A DNA stretch of 26,984 bases from Enterobacteriaceae bacterium UBA2655 (GTDB lineage: Bacteria > Pseudomonadota > Gammaproteobacteria > Enterobacterales > Enterobacteriaceae), in assembly GCA_002359495.1 (NCBI GenBank), contig DENB01000004.1, positions 22,640-49,623 on the forward strand, given 5' to 3'. Each line of letters begins with the position of its first letter. Position 1 is the stretch's first letter. Both the position numbers and the translations under genes were made by a program. Shown here piece by piece: positions 8,006-16,938 of the stretch. Under the pieces are notes generated by a model that worked only from the letters and a program-made list of their open reading frames with translations, was not told the DNA's origin and did no database searches.

Positions 8006-8509
8006 TTAACTGCGCTGCCAGCCCAAAAATTGGTCATATTTGCGCAGCGCGATGCGGTAATTATTGTGTCCGGCGTCCGGCAGATGATTTTCCAGCCGTT
8101 CGTGCCAGCTGCCGCCGCCCAGTTTCTCGGCGGGGTAGTTTTTGGCTTTCAGCATCTCATCCAGCCGACGCAGCCGCACCACATACTCACGGATGGTACT
8201 GTGGCTCATCTCCGTCTGCTCGAACAGATACTGTTTAAACGCCATGATGTCGAAGTAATTCGGATGCGTATTGCAAAAAATATCGCTGCAAAAGCGGCAA
8301 AGCGCCGTCAGTTCAGGCTGTAATTTCATCCAGACCTGATCGTCAATCATTTGATCCATCCGCGCGATGGCCTCTTTATTGATGATCTGCCCGCGAAATA
8401 CCAGCGCCATGCGATCTAACACTTTGCCACAGTGCGAACAGTTAGTCTGGCTGTGCTTGTAGTCTTTAAGGTAACGGCTTAAAGGTCTGGCTTTAGCTTT
8501 GGCTCCCAT
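8006..8509 (-). CDS. fliZ: Flagellar regulator FliZ
   Basis: FliZ (167 residues) is a DNA-binding regulator related to the core-binding part of tyrosine recombinases. In E. coli it represses RpoS-dependent genes, and in Salmonella it raises FlhDC activity. The matching segments are RPLSRYLKDYKHSQTNCSHC near the N-terminus, ALCRFCSDIFCNTHPNYFDI with paired cysteines, FKQYLFEQTEMSHSTIREYV and NNYRIALRKYDQFL at the C-terminus. The protein ends shortly after this point, about 16 residues before the E. coli protein. It starts 49 bases after fliA and is most likely cotranscribed with it. Confidence 0.94.
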   Translation of the reverse strand: MGAKAKARPLSRYLKDYKHSQTNCSHCGKVLDRMALVFRGQIINKEAIARMDQMIDDQVWMKLQPELTALCRFCSDIFCNTHPNYFDIMAFKQYLFEQTEMSHSTIREYVVRLRRLDEMLKAKNYPAEKLGGGSWHERLENHLPDAGHNNYRIALRKYDQFLGWQRS

Positions 8510-8558
8510 TGCTGAGTCCCCGGTTTTTATATTTTTGGATCGCCAGGACTGAGTGCCG

Positions 8559-9281
8559 TCAGCGCGCTCCCGTTAACCGGGCGCGCAGGCGTTTGATCGC
8601 CTGACTGTGCAGCTGGCTGACGCGGGACTCACCCACTTCCAGCACCGCGCCAATCTCTTTCAGGTTCAGTTCTTCCTGGTAGTACAGTGTGAGCACCATC
8701 TTCTCGCGTTCGGGCAGAGCCTCGATCGCGTCAATGACGCGCTCACGCAGATTCCCTTCCATCAACTGATGAAGCGGATTAGCCTCTTCGTGCCCTTCCG
8801 TCACCAGCTCCGCGCTGTCGCCGTGCTCTTCCCGATACTCGTCGTAAGAGAAGAGTTGGCTGTTATTGGTATCCAGCAGAATCTGCCGATACTCTTCCAG
8901 AGAAACATTTAACCGTTGCGCCACTTCCAGCTCGCTGGCCGCGCGCCCCAACGCCTGTTCCACCTGATGCATCGCGCTGGCCACTTCGCGCGCGTTTCGA
9001 CGCACGCTGCGCGGCGCCCAGTCGCGACTGCGCAGCTCATCCAGCATGGCGCCGCGGATGCGCTGCACGGCATAGGTGGTAAAGGCGGTCCCCTGAAGCG
9101 CGTCGTAGCGTTCCACCGCGTTCAGCAAGCCGATGCCGCCCGCCTGGAGCAGATCGTCAAGCTCAACGCTGGCAGGCAGCCGCACCTGCAGACGCAACGC
9201 TTCATGGCGTACCAGCGGGACGTACCGCTGCCACAGCGAATGTTTATCCATCACGCCTTCGGCGGTATAGAGATCGTTCAC
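8559..9281 (-). CDS. fliA: RNA polymerase sigma factor for flagellar genes (sigma-28)
   Basis: FliA (240 residues) directs RNA polymerase to late flagellar and chemotaxis promoters and is held inactive by FlgM until the hook is complete. The sequence shows region 2 (VELDDLLQAGGIGLLNAVERYD, then FTTYAVQRIRGAMLDELR), region 3 (around SVRRNAREV) and region 4.2 (LKEIGAVLEVGESRVSQLHS). It uses a GTG start (9281) as in E. coli, preceded by AGGG at 8 bases. A sigma-28-like promoter at 9306-9332 suggests positive autoregulation. fliZ follows closely. Upstream on the same strand is an HNH nuclease gene rather than fliC directly. Confidence 0.97.
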   Translation of the reverse strand: MNDLYTAEGVMDKHSLWQRYVPLVRHEALRLQVRLPASVELDDLLQAGGIGLLNAVERYDALQGTAFTTYAVQRIRGAMLDELRSRDWAPRSVRRNAREVASAMHQVEQALGRAASELEVAQRLNVSLEEYRQILLDTNNSQLFSYDEYREEHGDSAELVTEGHEEANPLHQLMEGNLRERVIDAIEALPEREKMVLTLYYQEELNLKEIGAVLEVGESRVSQLHSQAIKRLRARLTGAR

Positions 9282-9305
9282 GTTGACTACCCTGCGTTAA
9301 TGAAG

Positions 9306-9332
9306 TTATCGGCATGATTATCCAATTCTGTA
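9306..9332 (-). promoter_or_regulatory. Sigma-28 promoter of fliA
   Basis: On the minus strand TACAGAAT-N11-GCCGATAA matches the FliA consensus TAAAGTTT-N11-GCCGATAA: the -10 is perfect and the -35 is 5 of 8. It lies about 25 bases before the fliA GTG start. A class II FlhDC-dependent promoter is probably also present but I cannot place it. Confidence 0.75.
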
Positions 9333-9421
9333 GGGCGATCGATTGAAGGAATAGGCGGGAAAAAGCGAGGTTATTTCAGATTTGTAATGATTGATGGCGA
9401 ATCCTTTCGCCGCAAGGTCGC

Positions 9422-10393
9422 TCAACCGCGCTGATTACGCAGCTTCTCCCGCGTTGCGGGCGGCACGGCACTCCATAGCGCGCAGATTTGGCCCTCTACG
9501 TCCTGATAAAAGGCGCTAATGTTTTCCTGCACTTCCGCGCCGGGATGAAAGCGCACGCGCCCGCTTTCCGCATCAATGGTGAGTAACCGGTTGATATACA
9601 AACGATGCAGATCGCTGCGCAGCAGCAGGCCATTGTCGACGCTGTTGTCGGCGAGCATGCCGTCCTCATTTTCCGTGGTGTCGATGTGGCAGGCTTCCAG
9701 CCACGAATAGCTGTAACGATCAATCAAACGCGTGCCGGTGATGACGCAGCCGCTGTAGCGCGCTTTGAGCGCGGCGACGAACTCCGCCTGGCTGGCGCGC
9801 TGCAACACTTTCGCCTTGACCTGCCGCCCCACTTCGGCGCCCGCCATCACCGCCGTCGGCACCTTATGCTGCGGCGTGCTCAACACCACGATAAACTGGA
9901 TGCGGCGCGACTGGGCGAAACAGGGATGCGCCTCGCGGTCAAACAGCTGCCACCAAGTCTCCTCTTCATCCTGACGCATCAATACCAGCTTGTAGCCGCG
10001 GCTGGCCAACAGGTTCTGCGCCGCCGCCGAGTAGGGATCGAGCATCGCATACACCCGGCTCTCACCGATGACCCGCCACAGGTTCGCTTTTTTATCCTCG
10101 TCGTTGCGACGGAAATAGAGGAGAGGGAGCTGCTGCCTGAGGTAGTGCTCAAAGCGGCGCAGGTAGTTTTTTCGTTCGTTGTCATTGGAGATAAACAGCA
10201 GATCCTCCAGCGGGCTGTTGCTCTCCTGATGGGCGAAGACCGCGCGGATCACCAGCTTGCGCGGGCTGGTAGAGGGGCTGAGCAAGGCGCGCGCCGTGAG
10301 TTCTTTATCGTCGGGATAGTGCTGCGCGTAGCGTTTGGCGATCTCCTCGAAAGAGAGCCGTTCCCCAGGTAATAAGTCGTAATTGAAGCGCAT
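9422..10393 (-). CDS. HNH-type endonuclease domain protein in the flagellar regulon
   Basis: This 323-residue protein ends in an HNH_2-like nuclease domain: ACHI (first His, about residue 236), then DNSVDNGLLLRSDLHRLYI with the Asn and second His, then RLLTID (about 265-275). These are the residues that bind the metal and cut DNA in the family. The N-terminal 200 residues are charged and not assignable to a family by eye. No signal peptide or membrane segment is visible. I start at ATG 10393, with GGAG 5 bases upstream, rather than at GTG 10399. A sigma-28-like promoter lies 49 bases upstream (10442-10468), so it is probably expressed with fliC. In Salmonella the flagellin methylase gene fliB sits in this fliA-fliC interval. 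Its function here is unknown. Confidence 0.82.
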   Translation of the reverse strand: MRFNYDLLPGERLSFEEIAKRYAQHYPDDKELTARALLSPSTSPRKLVIRAVFAHQESNSPLEDLLFISNDNERKNYLRRFEHYLRQQLPLLYFRRNDEDKKANLWRVIGESRVYAMLDPYSAAAQNLLASRGYKLVLMRQDEEETWWQLFDREAHPCFAQSRRIQFIVVLSTPQHKVPTAVMAGAEVGRQVKAKVLQRASQAEFVAALKARYSGCVITGTRLIDRYSYSWLEACHIDTTENEDGMLADNSVDNGLLLRSDLHRLYINRLLTIDAESGRVRFHPGAEVQENISAFYQDVEGQICALWSAVPPATREKLRNQRG

Positions 10394-10441
10394 GGACACT
10401 CCAGAAGCTGAGCAAAAGAGAAATCGGGCAATGTGTAGGAG

Positions 10442-10468
10442 TTATCGGCAAAACGGGCGGGATCTGTA
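10442..10468 (-). promoter_or_regulatory. Sigma-28 promoter of the HNH gene
   Basis: The minus strand reads TACAGATC-N11-GCCGATAA: a perfect FliA -10 at exact spacing and a 5 of 8 -35. It lies between the fliC terminator and the HNH start and can serve only the HNH gene. Confidence 0.75.
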
Positions 10469-10503
10469 ACAGAAGGGTTACGATTAAGAATAAACTGAGG
10501 CAA

Positions 10504-10530
10504 TAAAAAAATCCCGCCGAAGCGGGATTT
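10504..10530 (-). terminator. Terminator of fliC
   Basis: A 9-bp stem, AAATCCCGC with GCGGGATTT, closes a stable TTCG tetraloop and runs into T residues on the minus strand. It lies 27 bases after the fliC stop and separates fliC from the HNH gene. Confidence 0.93.
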
Positions 10531-10556
10531 GCAATCTTGCGATTTGTTGAGAGCGA

Positions 10557-12341
10557 TTAGCCCTGCAGCAGGGACAGAATCTGCTGCGGAACCTGGTTCG
10601 CTTTCGCCAGCACGGAGTTGCCTGCCTGCTGGATGATCTGCGCTTTAGACATGTTAGAAACTTCGGTCGCGTAGTCAGCATCCTGAATACGAGACTGTGC
10701 TTCTGACAGGTTGGTGGTGGTGTTGTTCAGGTTAGTTACCGCTGAATCCAGACGGTTCTGCACCGCACCCAGGCTTGAACGGAATTTGTCGATGTTGCTG
10801 ATAGCTGCGTCCAGTGCCGCCAGCGGATCGGAAGTTGCAGAACCTGCGCTGGTGGTTTCAGTGGTGATTTTGCCACCATCAGCAACGTAAGCAGTAGCGC
10901 CTACAGTTTTAGCGAACTTGTTGTTGCTGGAGTTATCAACGTCGTTTGAAGCACCGTCACCGGTCAGGTTAGCATTTACGGTAACTGAGCCAGTATCCTG
11001 GTCAACTTTGTACTGCGTAGTGTACTGAGCAACGTCAGTGAAGTCGCCGGAAGCAGTTTTATAGGTATCGCTAGATTTACCTACGTTTGCACCTGTGCTA
11101 TCGAAAGCGATACTTCCTGCCATCACGCCAGAGGTGTAGTTGACAGATGATGAAGTCACCGCTGTATCAGCTGTGGCCGCTGTATCAGTAGAAGCTACTT
11201 TTGCCTGTACTTCATCTTTAGAGATAGTGGCGGTGTATTTCATATCGCCAGCATCAGCTGTGTTGAAGTTGTAAGTAGTACCAACCATGGTAACTGAAGA
11301 GCTGTATGAACCTGTAGTTGCTGCTGCGCCAGCTGAAGATGCTGACATCAGGCTATTCAGTGAGGCCTGAGTTTCACCGCCGGCGTTGCTGGTAGTCAGG
11401 TTGCCAGAAGCATCCAGATAAGCAGCCTGGCCACCAACAGTTACGTTGCCGTTAGTATCAACATCGAAGTTTACAGTAGCGTTAGAGCCGTTAGACGCGG
11501 TGTAAACGCCAGACACAGTACCAGAAGACGGAACCATTTTGTCTGCGAAAGCACCAACATCATCTTTATCAACGGTAGCTGCGTAAGAGAAGTTGCCTTT
11601 GCTAGAGTCATAAGTGTAAGTAGTGCTGGTGCCGTCCTTCAGACCTACAGTTACGGTGTCGCCAGTACTCAGCTTAGCGAAAGCGTCCGAAGCACTTACT
11701 GAATCGTTTTTAGTAGTCAGGTTGTACAGACCGCTGCCGTTAGCCGTTTCAGTTGCGCCAGCCGCAGTCAGGTTGCTCACTGTCGCAGCTTTGTTGTTAA
11801 CGGTACCCGTACCGTTCACGTTGAAGCCGTTCAGGCCCAGCGTGTCAGAAGTAATTGCTTTCAGGTCGATGTTAATGGTTTCGCCATCGTTCGCGCCAAC
11901 CTGAATTTTCAGTGTATTGTCAGAAGAGAGTACTTTCACGCCGTTGAACTGGGTCTGGCCAGATACACGGTCGATCTCGTCCAGACGAGATTTGATTTCG
12001 TCCTGGATGGAGTCGAGGTCAGACTGGCTGTTGGTGCCGTTCTGAGACTGTACGGTCAGTTCACGAACGCGCTGTAAGTTGTTGTTGATTTCTGACAGTG
12101 CGCCTTCAGTGGTCTGCGCAATGGAGATACCGTCGTTGGCGTTACGTGCCGCCTGAGTCAGGCCGTTGATGTTAGAGGTGAAGCGGTTGGCGATCGCCTG
12201 GCCCGCAGCGTCATCTTTTGCGCTGTTGATACGCAGACCTGAAGACAGGCGCTCAATAGCGGTAGACATTGCAGACTGGTTTTTGTTGATGTTGTTCTGA
12301 GTGATCAGCGAGAGGCTGTTGGTATTAATGACTTGTGCCAT
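10557..12341 (-). CDS. fliC: Flagellin
   Basis: This 594-residue protein is the filament subunit, exported by the flagellar type III system. The N-terminal D0/D1 core (about 1-175) starts MAQVINTNSLSLITQNN and contains LQRVRELTVQ (89-98), the conserved TLR5-recognised segment. The C-terminal D1/D0 core (about 505-594) ends ANQVPQQILSLLQG. Between them lies a surface domain of about 330 residues rich in Ser, Thr, Ala and Gly, larger than in E. coli K-12 FliC (498 residues in total). It is likely antigenically variable. A sigma-28 promoter (12418-12444) gives a leader of about 70 bases, and a terminator follows. fliD is divergent. Confidence 0.98.
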   Translation of the reverse strand: MAQVINTNSLSLITQNNINKNQSAMSTAIERLSSGLRINSAKDDAAGQAIANRFTSNINGLTQAARNANDGISIAQTTEGALSEINNNLQRVRELTVQSQNGTNSQSDLDSIQDEIKSRLDEIDRVSGQTQFNGVKVLSSDNTLKIQVGANDGETINIDLKAITSDTLGLNGFNVNGTGTVNNKAATVSNLTAAGATETANGSGLYNLTTKNDSVSASDAFAKLSTGDTVTVGLKDGTSTTYTYDSSKGNFSYAATVDKDDVGAFADKMVPSSGTVSGVYTASNGSNATVNFDVDTNGNVTVGGQAAYLDASGNLTTSNAGGETQASLNSLMSASSAGAAATTGSYSSSVTMVGTTYNFNTADAGDMKYTATISKDEVQAKVASTDTAATADTAVTSSSVNYTSGVMAGSIAFDSTGANVGKSSDTYKTASGDFTDVAQYTTQYKVDQDTGSVTVNANLTGDGASNDVDNSSNNKFAKTVGATAYVADGGKITTETTSAGSATSDPLAALDAAISNIDKFRSSLGAVQNRLDSAVTNLNNTTTNLSEAQSRIQDADYATEVSNMSKAQIIQQAGNSVLAKANQVPQQILSLLQG

Positions 12342-12417
12342 GATTAATGTTCCTGTAATTCAAGTCTTCGATTAAGTTGTGGGCTTCAACCCGTCGGCTT
12401 CATCGCCGTCAACCCTG

Positions 12418-12444
12418 TTATCGTCTGACCCAAAACAACCTTTA
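12418..12444 (-). promoter_or_regulatory. Sigma-28 promoter of fliC
   Basis: The minus strand reads TAAAGGTT-N11-GACGATAA: 7 of 8 in the -35 and 7 of 8 in the -10 against the FliA consensus, at exact spacing. It lies 77 bases before the fliC ATG. Confidence 0.92.
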
Positions 12445-12537
12445 GAATTTTTTTCACCTGGCGGCCATTTTTTTTACCGCGTGAAATGCCCTTCTCTATA
12501 CGCCCTATTCCTTTCATTAGCCGAACAACGTTCAGCA

Positions 12538-12564
12538 TAAACTTTCTGCAAGGATGGCCGATAA
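12538..12564 (+). promoter_or_regulatory. Sigma-28 promoter of fliDST
   Basis: TAAACTTT-N11-GCCGATAA is a near-perfect FliA promoter (7 of 8 and 8 of 8). It ends 42 bases before the fliD ATG and is divergent from the fliC promoter. Confidence 0.95.
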
Positions 12565-12606
12565 CCCCGGTATTCATTCTCCGCGTCATTTTGATAAGGA
12601 AAAAAC

Positions 12607-14013
12607 ATGACCAGTATTTCTACGTTGGGTGTCGGATCCGGGCTGGATTTAAGCAGCATCCTGGATAGCCTGGAGTCAGCGGAAAAGGCGTCTCTCGATC
12701 CTATCTCTACCCAACAAAGCTCTTACACCGCGAAACTGAGCGCCTACGGCACGCTGAAAAGTGCGCTGACCAGCTTTCAGACCGCGAATACCGCGCTGAA
12801 CAGCGCCGATCTCTTTACCGCCACCACCGCGACCAGCAGCAGCAGCGCCTTCAGCGCCACCACTTCCGGCAGTACCATCGCTGGCAAGTACACCATCAGC
12901 GTCTCTCAGCTGGCGCAGGCGCAGACCCTGACCTCCACGCAGACGCAAAGCGACACCTCGACGGCGATCGCCAGCAGCGACAGCACCATCACCATCCAGC
13001 AGGCGAACGGCGACGATCCCATCACGATCTCCCTGACGGCGGCCAACTCGTCGCTGTCAGGCATTCGCGACGCGATCAACAATGCCGATGCGGGCGTCAG
13101 CGCCAGCATCATCAAAACGGACGAAGGGAAATATGTTCTGTCGCTCACCTCGGACGATACGGGCGAAGACAACTCGATGACCGTGAGCGTCAGCGGTGAC
13201 AGCATGCTGCAAAGCTTTATGGGTTATGACGCCAGCGCCAGCGGCAACGGCATGACGGAAAGCGTGGCGGCGCAGAATGCCGAACTGACGGTCAATAACG
13301 TTGCGATTACCAACAGCAGCAATACCATCAGCGACGCGCTGGAAGGCATTACGCTGACGCTGAACGATGTCACTACCGGCAACCAGACGCTGACCATCGC
13401 GAAAGACACCTCGAAAGCGGAAACCGCGATCAACAACTGGGTCGACGCCTACAACTCGTTGCAGGACACCTTCTCCAGCCTGACCAAATATACCGCGGTG
13501 GATGCCGGAACCGACTCGCAAGACTCCAGCAACGGCGCGTTATTGGGCGACAGTACGCTGCGCACCATTCAGACCCAGTTAAAAAGCATGTTGACCAACG
13601 CGGCCAGCACCTCAACCTATAAAACGCTGGCGCAGATCGGCATTACCAGCGATCCCAGCACAGGGCAGCTTGAAGTTGACGATGACAAGCTGGAAAGCGC
13701 GCTGACCAGCAACTCGGCAGGGGTAAAAGCGATGATCGTGGGCGACGGGAAAACCACCGGCATCACGACCACTATCGCCTCTAACCTGACCAGCTGGCTT
13801 TCAACTACCGGCATTATTCAGTCAGCGACTGACGGCGTCAGCAAAACGCTGAACAATCTGACCCAACAGTACAACGATATGAGCGATCGTATCGATAACA
13901 TGGTGGCGCGTTACAAAGAGCAGTTCACACAGCTTGACGTGTTGATGAACTCGCTGAACAGCACCAGCGATTATTTGACCACCCAGTTCGATACCAGCAG
14001 CGACGACAGCTAA
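12607..14013 (+). CDS. fliD: Flagellar filament cap protein FliD (HAP2)
   Basis: FliD (468 residues) forms the pentameric cap at the filament tip that folds incoming flagellin. The N-terminus, MTSISTLGVGSGLDLSSILDSL, is the conserved disordered/D0 segment. The FliD C-terminal domain follows DTSKAETAINNWVDAYNSL (about 270 onwards) and ends in a coiled-coil D0 helix, DNMVARYKEQFTQLDVLMNSLN. The central part is Ser/Thr/Ala-rich and the most variable. The start has AAGGA 6 bases upstream. It is the first gene of fliDST under its own sigma-28 promoter. Confidence 0.97.
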   Translation: MTSISTLGVGSGLDLSSILDSLESAEKASLDPISTQQSSYTAKLSAYGTLKSALTSFQTANTALNSADLFTATTATSSSSAFSATTSGSTIAGKYTISVSQLAQAQTLTSTQTQSDTSTAIASSDSTITIQQANGDDPITISLTAANSSLSGIRDAINNADAGVSASIIKTDEGKYVLSLTSDDTGEDNSMTVSVSGDSMLQSFMGYDASASGNGMTESVAAQNAELTVNNVAITNSSNTISDALEGITLTLNDVTTGNQTLTIAKDTSKAETAINNWVDAYNSLQDTFSSLTKYTAVDAGTDSQDSSNGALLGDSTLRTIQTQLKSMLTNAASTSTYKTLAQIGITSDPSTGQLEVDDDKLESALTSNSAGVKAMIVGDGKTTGITTTIASNLTSWLSTTGIIQSATDGVSKTLNNLTQQYNDMSDRIDNMVARYKEQFTQLDVLMNSLNSTSDYLTTQFDTSSDDS

Positions 14014-14031
14014 TTTTAAAAGGTAAATATT

Positions 14032-14442
14032 ATGTACAGCGCAAGTGGCACGCAGGCCTATGCAAAAATCGGCGTTGAAAGCGCGGTGATGAGCGCCAGC
14101 CAGCAGCAGCTGGTGGTAATGCTCTTTGACGGCGCGCTGAGCGCGCTGGTGCGCGCGCGCCTGTTTATGCAGGACGGCAACCTGGAAGGCAAAGGCAATT
14201 CAATTTCCAAAGCAATCAACATCATCGAAGGCGGTTTGAAGCAGGGCTTGGATGAAAACAGCGGCGACGCGCTGGCGGATAACCTGGTCGGACTTTACAG
14301 CTACATGGTGCGCCGTCTGCTGAAAGCCAACCTGAATAACGACGTGGCCGCAGTGGAAGAAGTCGAAGGACTGTTGCGCAATATCGCCGATGCCTGGAAA
14401 GAAGTCGTTCAGTCTCCTAACCTGGTTCAGGACGCCGTTTAA
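14032..14442 (+). CDS. fliS: Flagellin export chaperone FliS
   Basis: FliS (136 residues) binds the C-terminal D0 region of flagellin in the cytoplasm to prevent early polymerisation and to guide it to export. It starts MYSASGTQAYAKIGVESAV and contains QQQLVVMLFDGALSAL and an all-helical body typical of the family. It begins 18 bases after fliD with AAGG 8 bases upstream. Its TAA overlaps the fliT ATG by one base, so the two are coupled. Confidence 0.97.
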   Translation: MYSASGTQAYAKIGVESAVMSASQQQLVVMLFDGALSALVRARLFMQDGNLEGKGNSISKAINIIEGGLKQGLDENSGDALADNLVGLYSYMVRRLLKANLNNDVAAVEEVEGLLRNIADAWKEVVQSPNLVQDAV

Positions 14443-14801
14443 TGACAACTGCACCGCATCTGCTTGCTGTTTACCAACAGCTTATTGGGCTCAGCCAGGG
14501 AATGCTGCGTCTCGCTTCCGAGGGCTGCTGGGATGAGTTGATCAAAAAGGAGACGGAATACGTCAGAGCGGTGCAACACCTGGCGCAGGCGTCCGAAACG
14601 GCGACGCTCTCCGGCCAGGCGCTGGCGCAATTGCGACCGATGCTGCGCCATATTCTTGATAACGAAAGCGAAGTGAAACGTCTGCTCCAGGCGCGCATGG
14701 CTGAGCTTTCCTCGCTGGTCGGTCAGTCGTCACGTCAGAAATCGGTTATGTCGGCCTACGGCAAAAGCGGCACCGTATTGGTGCCGCGCGACAAATTCTG
14801 A
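14442..14801 (+). CDS. fliT: Flagellar chaperone FliT
   Basis: FliT (119 residues) is the export chaperone for the cap protein FliD and, when free, an inhibitor of FlhDC. The helical N-terminus, MTTAPHLLAVYQQLIGLSQ, and the WDELIKKETEYVRAVQ segment match enterobacterial FliT. It overlaps fliS by one base and is the last gene of fliDST, with a terminator 27 bases later. Confidence 0.93.
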   Translation: MTTAPHLLAVYQQLIGLSQGMLRLASEGCWDELIKKETEYVRAVQHLAQASETATLSGQALAQLRPMLRHILDNESEVKRLLQARMAELSSLVGQSSRQKSVMSAYGKSGTVLVPRDKF

Positions 14802-14827
14802 TTTATACGCCTTTTCCTTCTTTATCC

Positions 14828-14875
14828 GCGCCGCATCCGTAAAAAAATTATTTTACCCGGCGGCGCGCCTTTTTT
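14828..14875 (+). terminator. Terminator of the fliDST operon
   Basis: GCGCCGC (14828-14834) pairs with GCGGCGC (14860-14866), with an inner TAAAA/TTTTA pairing. The stem is followed by GCC and six T. The gap to amyA is otherwise a short promoter region. Confidence 0.82.
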
Positions 14876-14924
14876 AGACAGTACTCCATACTCTAGTAAT
14901 CACTGGCAAAACGGAGTCTGAGGA

Positions 14925-16406
14925 ATGCAAAACCCCACGCTGTTGCAATATTTTCACTGGTATTACCCGGAAGGCGGCAAGCTCTGGCCTGAAATCACAG
15001 AAAAAGCCGTCTGGCTCAATGAGATCGGCATTACCATGGTGTGGTTACCCCCCGCGTACAAAGGTTCTAACGGCGAGCATTCTGTGGGTTATGAAGCTTA
15101 CGATCTGTTCGATCTTGGCGAGTTTGACCAGAAAGGCAGTGTGGCGACGAAGTATGGGGATAAACAGCAGCTGCTGGCGGCGGTGGATACTTTACGCAGC
15201 CACAATCTGGGCGTGCTGATGGATGTGGTGCTCAATCATAAAATGGGCGCCGACGAGAAAGAGAAGGTTAAGATCAATCGCGTTAACCCGGAAAACCGCG
15301 AAGAGATCGATGACGAGGTGGTGGAAGCGGAAGCCTGGACGCGCTTCACCTTCCCCGCGCGCGGCGGAAAATATTCGAAGTTTGTCTGGGACTATAAATG
15401 CTTCAGCGGCGTCGACTGTATCGAGAACCCTAATGAGCAGGGCGTGTTCAAAATCATCAACGATTACACCGTTGAAGGCTGGAACGACCAGGTCGATAGC
15501 GAGCTGGGCAACTTCGACTATCTGATGGGTGCCAACATCGATTTTCGCAACAACGCAGTAAGTGAAGAACTCAAATACTGGGCGCGCTGGATGATGGAAC
15601 AGGTGCCCTGCACCGGTTTTCGTCTCGATGCGGTAAAACATATTCCCGCCTGGTTTTACAAAGACTGGATCGATCATATTCAGGCGGCGGCCGAGCAGCC
15701 GATGTTTATTGTGGCGGAATACTGGTCGCATGAGGTCGATAAGCTGATGCTGTACGAACACCAGGTCGAAGGCAAAACCATGCTATTTGACGCGCCGATG
15801 CAGATGAATTTCCATCACGCCTCGCGTGAAGGGCGCGAATACGATCTCAGCACGATTTTCGATGGCACGCTGGTGGCCGCCGATCCCTGGCACGCCGTGA
15901 CCATCGTCGCCAACCACGACACGCAGCCGCTGCAATCGCTGGAGGCGCCGGTGGAACCCTGGTTCAAGCCGCTCGCCTATGCGCTGATCCTGCTGCGCGA
16001 ACAGGGCGTGCCCACGGTTTTCTATCCCGATCTGTTCGGCGCTACCTATGAAGATACCGGTCACGATGGCGAAACTTATGAAATCGTAATGCCGGTGATC
16101 CCCGAGCTGGAAGCGCTTATCCGCGCGCGTCAGGTGTATGCCTGGGGTCCGCAGACCGACTATTTCGACCATCCTAACTGCATCGCCTTCAGCCGCGGCG
16201 GCACCGATGAGCATCCCGGCTGCGTGGTGATCATGTCGAACGGCGACGACGGCGAAAAACAGGTGGAGATGGGCGAAGGCTTTGCGGGTAAAAGCTGGCG
16301 CGACTACTTAGGCCATCGGGAAGAGACGATTACCTGCGACGAGAACGGCAGCGCGCAGTTTTACTGCAACGGCGGCAGCGTAAGCGTCTGGGTACTGGTG
16401 GAATGA
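14925..16406 (+). CDS. amyA: Cytoplasmic alpha-amylase
   Basis: AmyA (493 residues, no signal peptide) hydrolyses alpha-1,4 bonds of maltodextrin or starch inside the cell (glycoside hydrolase family 13). The catalytic residues are visible: nucleophile D235 in GFRLDAVKH, acid/base E265 in IVAEYWSHE and D332 in ANHDTQP; the calcium/substrate motif [14 protein letters not shown] lies at 100-113. Length and sequence follow E. coli AmyA. The start ATG is preceded by GGAG at 8 bases. The position between fliDST and yedD is the same as in E. coli, although no flagellar function is known. Confidence 0.97.
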   Translation: MQNPTLLQYFHWYYPEGGKLWPEITEKAVWLNEIGITMVWLPPAYKGSNGEHSVGYEAYDLFDLGEFDQKGSVATKYGDKQQLLAAVDTLRSHNLGVLMDVVLNHKMGADEKEKVKINRVNPENREEIDDEVVEAEAWTRFTFPARGGKYSKFVWDYKCFSGVDCIENPNEQGVFKIINDYTVEGWNDQVDSELGNFDYLMGANIDFRNNAVSEELKYWARWMMEQVPCTGFRLDAVKHIPAWFYKDWIDHIQAAAEQPMFIVAEYWSHEVDKLMLYEHQVEGKTMLFDAPMQMNFHHASREGREYDLSTIFDGTLVAADPWHAVTIVANHDTQPLQSLEAPVEPWFKPLAYALILLREQGVPTVFYPDLFGATYEDTGHDGETYEIVMPVIPELEALIRARQVYAWGPQTDYFDHPNCIAFSRGGTDEHPGCVVIMSNGDDGEKQVEMGEGFAGKSWRDYLGHREETITCDENGSAQFYCNGGSVSVWVLVE

Positions 16407-16420
16407 GATAAATCGACCTG

Positions 16421-16451
16421 ACTCTTTCCGGCTGTGACAGACGGAAAGAGT
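16421..16451. terminator. Inverted repeat between converging amyA and yedD
   Basis: A perfect 10-bp stem (ACTCTTTCCG with CGGAAAGAGT, 11-base loop) lies between the two convergent stop codons. It has no clear T run on either strand, so it is at best a weak bidirectional terminator. Confidence 0.5.
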
Positions 16452-16461
16452 TAGAAAAGGA

Positions 16462-16938
16462 TTACTGCGCCTCTGCGGCTTCAGCATTGCCTACGGCAGG
16501 CCGCATGATGGACGGCTCAATGTTCTGGATCACGCTGGCGTTTGGCTGCTTCGCCACCTCCGCCAGCGCTTGCTGACACTCCAGAGTCGGCTTGTCGACT
16601 TTCCGCATCACCAAATCATCGTAATGCAGCTCGCCGTTCTCCAGCTCCAGCGGCATAACGCGTAGCTGTCGGGTAACGTTGACGTAATCGTCGCTCAGAC
16701 GCGTCAGCTTGCCCGGTTTGGCGATCACCCGTTGCCACTGACGACAATCCAGCGTATCCCCTTGCGCAGTAATGATCAGCGAGCCGATGGCGCGATCGTT
16801 GATTAAGCCGCTCGCCTTCACGGTTTGCCAGTTGCCTTCCAGCTGGACAGGCGCTGATGTTTTTACCGCCTCGTCATAATTATTAATTTGCGCGCAACCG
16901 CTTAACGCCAGCGCGGCGACAACCATCCACTTTTTCAT
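16462..16938 (-). CDS. yedD: Lipoprotein YedD
   Basis: This is a 158-residue lipoprotein of unknown function. The start MKKWMVVAALALSGCAQ is a type II signal peptide with lipobox LSGC (Cys at 15). The mature part contains AIGSLIITAQGDTLDCRQWQRVIAKPGKLTRLSDD, which matches E. coli YedD closely. Residues +2/+3 after the Cys are Ala-Gln, so an outer-membrane location is expected. I chose ATG 16938, with AGGG 7 bases upstream, over a TTG 24 bases earlier. It converges with amyA as in E. coli. Confidence 0.92.
   Translation of the reverse strand: MKKWMVVAALALSGCAQINNYDEAVKTSAPVQLEGNWQTVKASGLINDRAIGSLIITAQGDTLDCRQWQRVIAKPGKLTRLSDDYVNVTRQLRVMPLELENGELHYDDLVMRKVDKPTLECQQALAEVAKQPNASVIQNIEPSIMRPAVGNAEAAEAQ

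Noticed and set aside
9605..10372. Plus-strand open frame of 255 codons
   Set aside because: It is antisense to the HNH gene, which has the motif, ribosome site and promoter; the frame is a high-GC shadow.
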